In this document: piece by piece, positions 59,762 to 64,000 of the stretch
Layout: each line of letters begins with the position of its first letter
Position numbering within the stretch: position 1 is the stretch's first letter
Assembly (NCBI GenBank): GCA_963971285.1
Contig: OZ020262.1
Span: 9,306,745 to 9,370,744, forward strand
DNA length: 64,000 bases
Source: Astropecten irregularis
Lineage: Eukaryota; Echinodermata; Asteroidea; Paxillosida; Astropectinidae
Reading direction: 5' to 3'
Translations under genes and position numbers: made by a program
The notes under the pieces: model-generated
Told to the model about the DNA's origin: nothing
Database searches by the model: none
The model's input: only the letters and a program-made list of their open reading frames with translations

Positions 59762-60594
59762 CTACGGAGAAGAGAAGGAGGAGGAGTTAATGTTTGTGTT
59801 TTTATTTACTGAAGTGATACATGCAGGAGGTGACAATGGGCAACACCCACTCTTTTACTTGGTACCTTGAAAATTGTTATTCCAATCATGAAATATTTTA
59901 AACTAGTTTGGTAACATCGACCCCAGCCAGTTTTTAATTAAGTAGTTTTTCTTTTTAGTGACAGTGTGGGCAGCATACAGGGTGTTGGTTATGTTGTGTA
60001 GCTAGGCTAGGTATGGCGCGCCCTATTATAACCGGATAGTTGACTACCCCACTGCCTGGCGCTGGCCTAAGCTGGGGCCTAGATATCCCGTGTCATGGAT
60101 TATGGGATGGCCTTCCCCTGGCCTTGTTTTTATTATTTTTTAGTTATTATTTTTTAGTTGACCAGTTCAGTTTCAGTTGGCTGACACTAACTGTTACAGT
60201 GTCAGTGATTTGCATACGATGATACACAGCAAATTATTGCATTTACACCACAACAGATCTGAATGAACTTTGCATCAAGACTTAGAATGCCTGTGTATTA
60301 ATAACTATTATATTAGGACAATTATTGTCGCGTTACACTGTAGGCCTAACTGAAGCTGGCTACATCACCTATGGTGTCGGAAATAGACACCTTTTGTATT
60401 CGTTACGCTCAGTATAAAAATCAAATTATTGGTAATTCCGGGCGAGAATCTACCGGCCAAATGCACATCATCGCCTCATCAAATTGAACTAAAAATGGGC
60501 TGATTATTGTTTTGACAATCTCCGATTTCATTCAGAGCGTTTCTGCACCATGCAAGATTTGAAATAAGAACAGATCGGGAAATTTTTTACTTAC

Positions 60595-60655
60595 GTTCAG
60601 TTACTTTCAAACGGATTTTGACGGCGCGAGCGAGCGCAATTGTTGTAGTAGGGCG
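60595..60655 (-). promoter_or_regulatory. Probable CENPI 5'UTR exon and promoter-proximal GC-rich patch
   Basis: On the minus strand a GTAAGTAAAA donor starts at 60594, just after a GC-rich leader-like patch (CGCTCGCTCGCGCCGTC) in otherwise AT-rich DNA. It pairs naturally with the acceptor at 59762 and would define a 0.83-kb first intron. No TATA box is evident. The transcription start is a guess, so the upper coordinate is approximate. Confidence 0.5.
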
Positions 60656-61467
60656 CCCTCAGTTGACCAAAAGTGACAAATTTTGCGTCTCTTCCGCTTT
60701 CGGCAGCTGCTGCCATCTCTATTGTTGTTTACGGTATTTTATTGTAAAACCCCTAAAAAAAAGTAAAATTGTAATACTCGACCTCAAAAGTTATCTGTAT
60801 ATTATTTCCCTACACATTTGAAGTTGAAGAAGATTACACATTTTCCCGTTTTTATACAGTTTTCTCGTTAAGTTGTTTATTGTTTGTTCTGATGCCAACT
60901 CATTGAAAACAAATCAAACAATTTGAAACTGGAATCTTAAAATTAATTTGTTAATTGGATAAGATTTCCAATAATTCGATAGTACAACTATCCCCCGCCC
61001 CTGCCTTTTTTGCGTTCCCTAAAAAGCGGCGCCCGGGGCTCGTCAGGTCCACCTTGTCCCCAACCCCCCACCCCCTAAAAAAAAATTACGCCATTAGATT
61101 TACTTTCCATGTACAGTATGATGCACTTGTACGTCTAGTTTATTTCACCTGTCTAATGCTTGACGGAAAATTGCTTTCGGCAACTTTGCACAAAATTTCA
61201 AGACAATATATCCTTCTAGAAAACAATAAACACTCTTGTCGGTTGAGCGGCTGACGTCATTATTAACAACCAATTACATGAGTTTTAATAATAGCCACAA
61301 AGGCACAGAAATCCTGGGATATCTCGAAAAAAAATTGTTTTGTTTGACGCAGCCAAAAATAATAAACCTATTCCGTGGTCAATCTTTGAAATCGGGCTAG
61401 AAAACTGATGATTTGTTTCTATGGCGACTTATATCAATATGTCTTTCAAGACAGCATGAGGTTGATG

Positions 61468-61725
61468 GGGGCGTTTACGAAACGGAGGCTCTTGGCTCAG
61501 GCTCTGTCTCCATTTTGTGAATCCATTTCTGAAATAACGGGTATCAAAATAAAGGCTTTTGGCTGCGGTTCGGAAGAAGATTCTCTGTTTTGAAAAGGAA
61601 AACGGAGTTTCAGGCATCTTCAATGAAAAACCACAAGGTATAATTTATTTTCAGCATATGGATGACAGAGCCAGAGCCGGAGCCTGAGCCTCAGTCTGAG
61701 TCTTGGCCTCTGTTTCGTAAACCTC
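61468..61725. repeat. Family A MITE just past the 278-aa ORF
   Basis: GGGGGCGTTTACGAAACGG at the left and CTCTGTTTCGTAAACCTC at the right. It lies about 25 bp beyond the ORF stop and holds an AATAAA on the minus strand. Confidence 0.88.
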
Positions 61726-61748
61726 GTGATCATAGTACGATAGTTTGT

Positions 61749-62585
61749 CTATTTTCTCTTGTTGGCGAGTGATCGTCGTAGGTATTCCCTGGCCAAGCTG
61801 CGTTTGGTCTCACGAAGTACAAGATAATTCCTCTTACTGGATCCAGGCTCCTCGATTCTCACCGTACTCGTGCACCCCTCTGACCAGGATATGGTCACCC
61901 TCTTACGCCAGGGTTTGGACACCTGCTTGGGTTGCTGTCTGTAAGTAGGGGGAAGTGTTGGAAGAAGTCTTGGTAGGGAAGGCTGTGTTGATGGTGGAGT
62001 GGATGATGTAGATTGTGCCATCGATGTCTGACGGCTGAGGCTTCCTTGGCCTTCCTCTGGCGGTGTAGTGACATGTGACGTAGGAGAGTCAGGTCGGCTC
62101 CTTACCTCTCGAGTTCTGACCACCGGTAGTTTGATCCGGACTCTCTTCGAGGTCCTGGAAACGGAATTGGAGCTCACGGTCTTAGAATCGTAATTGCTGG
62201 ACAAAGTCAGGCCATGTTCTTGAGGTTGTATCTTGGTGTGATGGGTAACCGTCCGGAAGACGTCGCTCAACCCACCACGCCCCGTGCTGGATATATCTCT
62301 GGGCCGAAGCTTGGTACTCCCAGGTACTTGAAGGAGGGATGACCCAGCTACATCACCACCAAGATCCAATTCAGCTGATTCACTCTTTGAATCTCCTACG
62401 TCATATTTTACCATGGGAACTGCGTTTTGGATGGATGCCATTTGAGATTTAGCACTAGTCAGCTTGTTGTACAAATAGTCCTCTCGTGGCCTCGTGTGAT
62501 TAGGCTCAGTAAATAGTACTGAACGCTCCTGGCGTTTCATCCCGTTGTCATACCGACTGACTGCTCCGTACTCCCCGTACCACAT
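61749..62585 (-). CDS. Uncharacterised basic protein, 278 aa, single exon
   Basis: This is the longest uninterrupted non-repeat ORF outside the named genes. An in-frame TGA lies shortly upstream of the ATG, so the start is well defined. The N-terminus is tyrosine-rich (MWYGEYGAVSRY). The middle is Ser/Thr-rich and looks disordered, with a Pro/Ser/Thr stretch (STPPSTQPSLPRLLPTLPPT). The C-terminus is strongly basic (KPWRKRVTISW; REYLRRSLANKRK). I recognise no domain, signal peptide or membrane segment. It lies in tandem upstream of CENPI, whose first exon starts about 1.1 kb past its stop. A family A MITE begins about 25 bp after the stop, and an AATAAA within that MITE (about 61643-61650, minus) could serve as a poly(A) signal. 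It could be a complete gene or the last exon of a longer one. Confidence 0.6.
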   Translation of the reverse strand: MWYGEYGAVSRYDNGMKRQERSVLFTEPNHTRPREDYLYNKLTSAKSQMASIQNAVPMVKYDVGDSKSESAELDLGGDVAGSSLLQVPGSTKLRPRDISSTGRGGLSDVFRTVTHHTKIQPQEHGLTLSSNYDSKTVSSNSVSRTSKRVRIKLPVVRTREVRSRPDSPTSHVTTPPEEGQGSLSRQTSMAQSTSSTPPSTQPSLPRLLPTLPPTYRQQPKQVSKPWRKRVTISWSEGCTSTVRIEEPGSSKRNYLVLRETKRSLAREYLRRSLANKRK

Positions 62586-64000
62586 AGCAGAATAAGTTGG
62601 TCGCGTCGAAAATCATAAATTCATCGTTTTTTTCGCCCATAAAGTTAACGAGTTGCCATAGGAATGGATCATTAGTGCACACGCACTTCCCTGGTGCATA
62701 ATTATCAAGCCAGTGTTACATAAAAAAACGTTTTCAATAGAAACCGTTTAAAAACCGTTTCAATAAAAACCGTTTCCCGAAGACATTGTCCAATACTCGC
62801 TCTCCGTTGTCAACTCATGCTGGGTGAGAATGATTCATGTATCCTATCGAAACAAATCACAATAATATTATGAAACCAAATTAGTTTATGTGGACACGTC
62901 AATGTAATTTAATGGACTTTGAGCTCATTACAGACCATAATAATATAGCAACATCAAACTCATGCAGCTCATTACAACCAGTACAGCAGTACTTGAAATC
63001 AATTTAACTCGATTGAATATCATGTAACATTGCATCTAATTAAAGGTAGTATCATACTTTGGTTTTTGTCAAGGAAGTACAGATTCATGGGCAAAAATAT
63101 CAAGGAAGATACAATAACAGTCATCTGTAAAAATTCCCAGTCCCATACGGTGCCCACTTTTTGAGAAAACAGTGAAAAACGCCTACAGTATTTCTTAAGT
63201 CTGTTCTCTTTTATATTTGATCTTTTAAAAGATCAAAAAGATTTTCGGTCGTTGTTTTACTAATTTCTGGATAAATACACCATTTCAGGCGGAAAAAAAT
63301 TCAACGGTGTGTTTCTACCAGCACCGTCTTCATATACCCTGAAAGTTATACGTTAATCTGTGAAGATTACTGTTTTGGTTTCTTACCAATGTACGATACT
63401 TCCTTTAAAGCAAAGCACACATAGTGAGATCATGGGAAAAACAGCACATGACAGCATGTCCAACATTCAGTAACTTGTTATGAACACACACAATTAATTT
63501 TTCATCATTTGTTTTATAAAAAAGATTCAAGCAAGCGATTCGGAGGTCCCTATTATAACCATTAGTTCCAAGTTAGCGTTGGATTTTTGGAAAATGTATC
63601 ATTGATTGGTAAAGGTCACAGAGCAGCACTCGCCGATACTGAAAACCCGACTCAATTTTTCTTCATAAAACATACAGAATGGTTTGATCTTACCCCGAGA
63701 TCAAAACGGTTTTCGGTCTTTGTTTTACTAATTTCAGGATAAATACACCATTCAGGCGGAAATATTTTAACGGTATGTTTCTACCAGCACCATCTTCATA
63801 CCCTGAAAGTTATATGTAAATCTGTGAACATTTCTGTTTGGGTATGTTACCAATCCTGTGCTGTACCTTTAACGGTATGTTTCTACCAGCACCATCTTCA
63901 TACCCTGAAAGTTATAGGTAAATCTGTGAACATTTCTGTTTGGGTATGTTACCAATCATGTACTGTATACCCTTTACATCCCGAGCAGTCCTAAGCTAAA
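62586..64000. other. Right flank with clustered family C MITEs
   Basis: Family C copies at 63042-63408 and 63593-63872, then a direct duplication of the last 102 bp or so (63770-63872 repeated at 63871-63972). Nothing coding is seen. The window ends inside this cluster. Confidence 0.75.

Noticed and set aside
1-64000. CRISPR array, operon or bacterial system
   Set aside because: Tandem repeats here lack unique spacers, genes are spliced and eukaryotic, and no prokaryotic signals are seen.

Overview
This is a eukaryotic window. Genes are split by spliceosomal introns, the DNA is AT-rich, and non-coding sequence is packed with short inverted-repeat transposons. The protein set (three-SH3 NCK adaptor, ENOX, CENP-I), the tRNA-derived SINEs and the very frequent TACATGTA-type palindromes suggest a marine invertebrate deuterostome, most likely an echinoderm; the species is inference. 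All gene names come from recalled protein-family similarity, not from a search.

Layout. 1-6185 holds no gene I can support, only repeats. 6186-27590 (+) is an NCK adaptor gene: all three SH3 domains and half of the SH2 domain lie in one large exon (19882-20840), and the SH2 ends in a second exon (27357-27590). A tiny candidate upstream exon at 6186-6225 would add an in-frame MGN... N-terminus. 27591-36121 is intergenic and repeat-rich. 36122-47857 (+) is an ENOX gene with 14 coding exons; every splice phase joins, giving 658 aa. 51213-59761 (-) is a CENPI gene with 16 coding exons, giving 748 aa, with a probable 5'UTR exon at 60595. ENOX and CENPI converge tail to tail. 61749-62585 (-) is a 278-aa single-exon ORF of unknown function in tandem upstream of CENPI.

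The products act in unrelated processes (phosphotyrosine signalling, cell-surface redox, kinetochore assembly). I see no operon or pathway link.

Most of the unusual content is non-coding. It includes a foldback element with 9-bp target duplications, several hAT-type elements with 8-bp duplications, and a TTAA-flanked element nested in a TA-flanked element whose empty site survives in a paralogous copy. There is a ten-copy GGCTCC-rich MITE family, two copies of which sit 9 and 12 bp downstream of splice donors. A 114-bp satellite is shared by introns of ENOX and CENPI. A 132-bp tandem duplication copies the 3' end and splice donor of a CENPI exon. A decayed duplicate of the NCK exon is split by two transposons. 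I found no CRISPR array, rRNA or prokaryotic feature. The most notable candidates are the CENPI exon-end duplication, the NCK alternative N-terminus and the MITE/splice-donor association.
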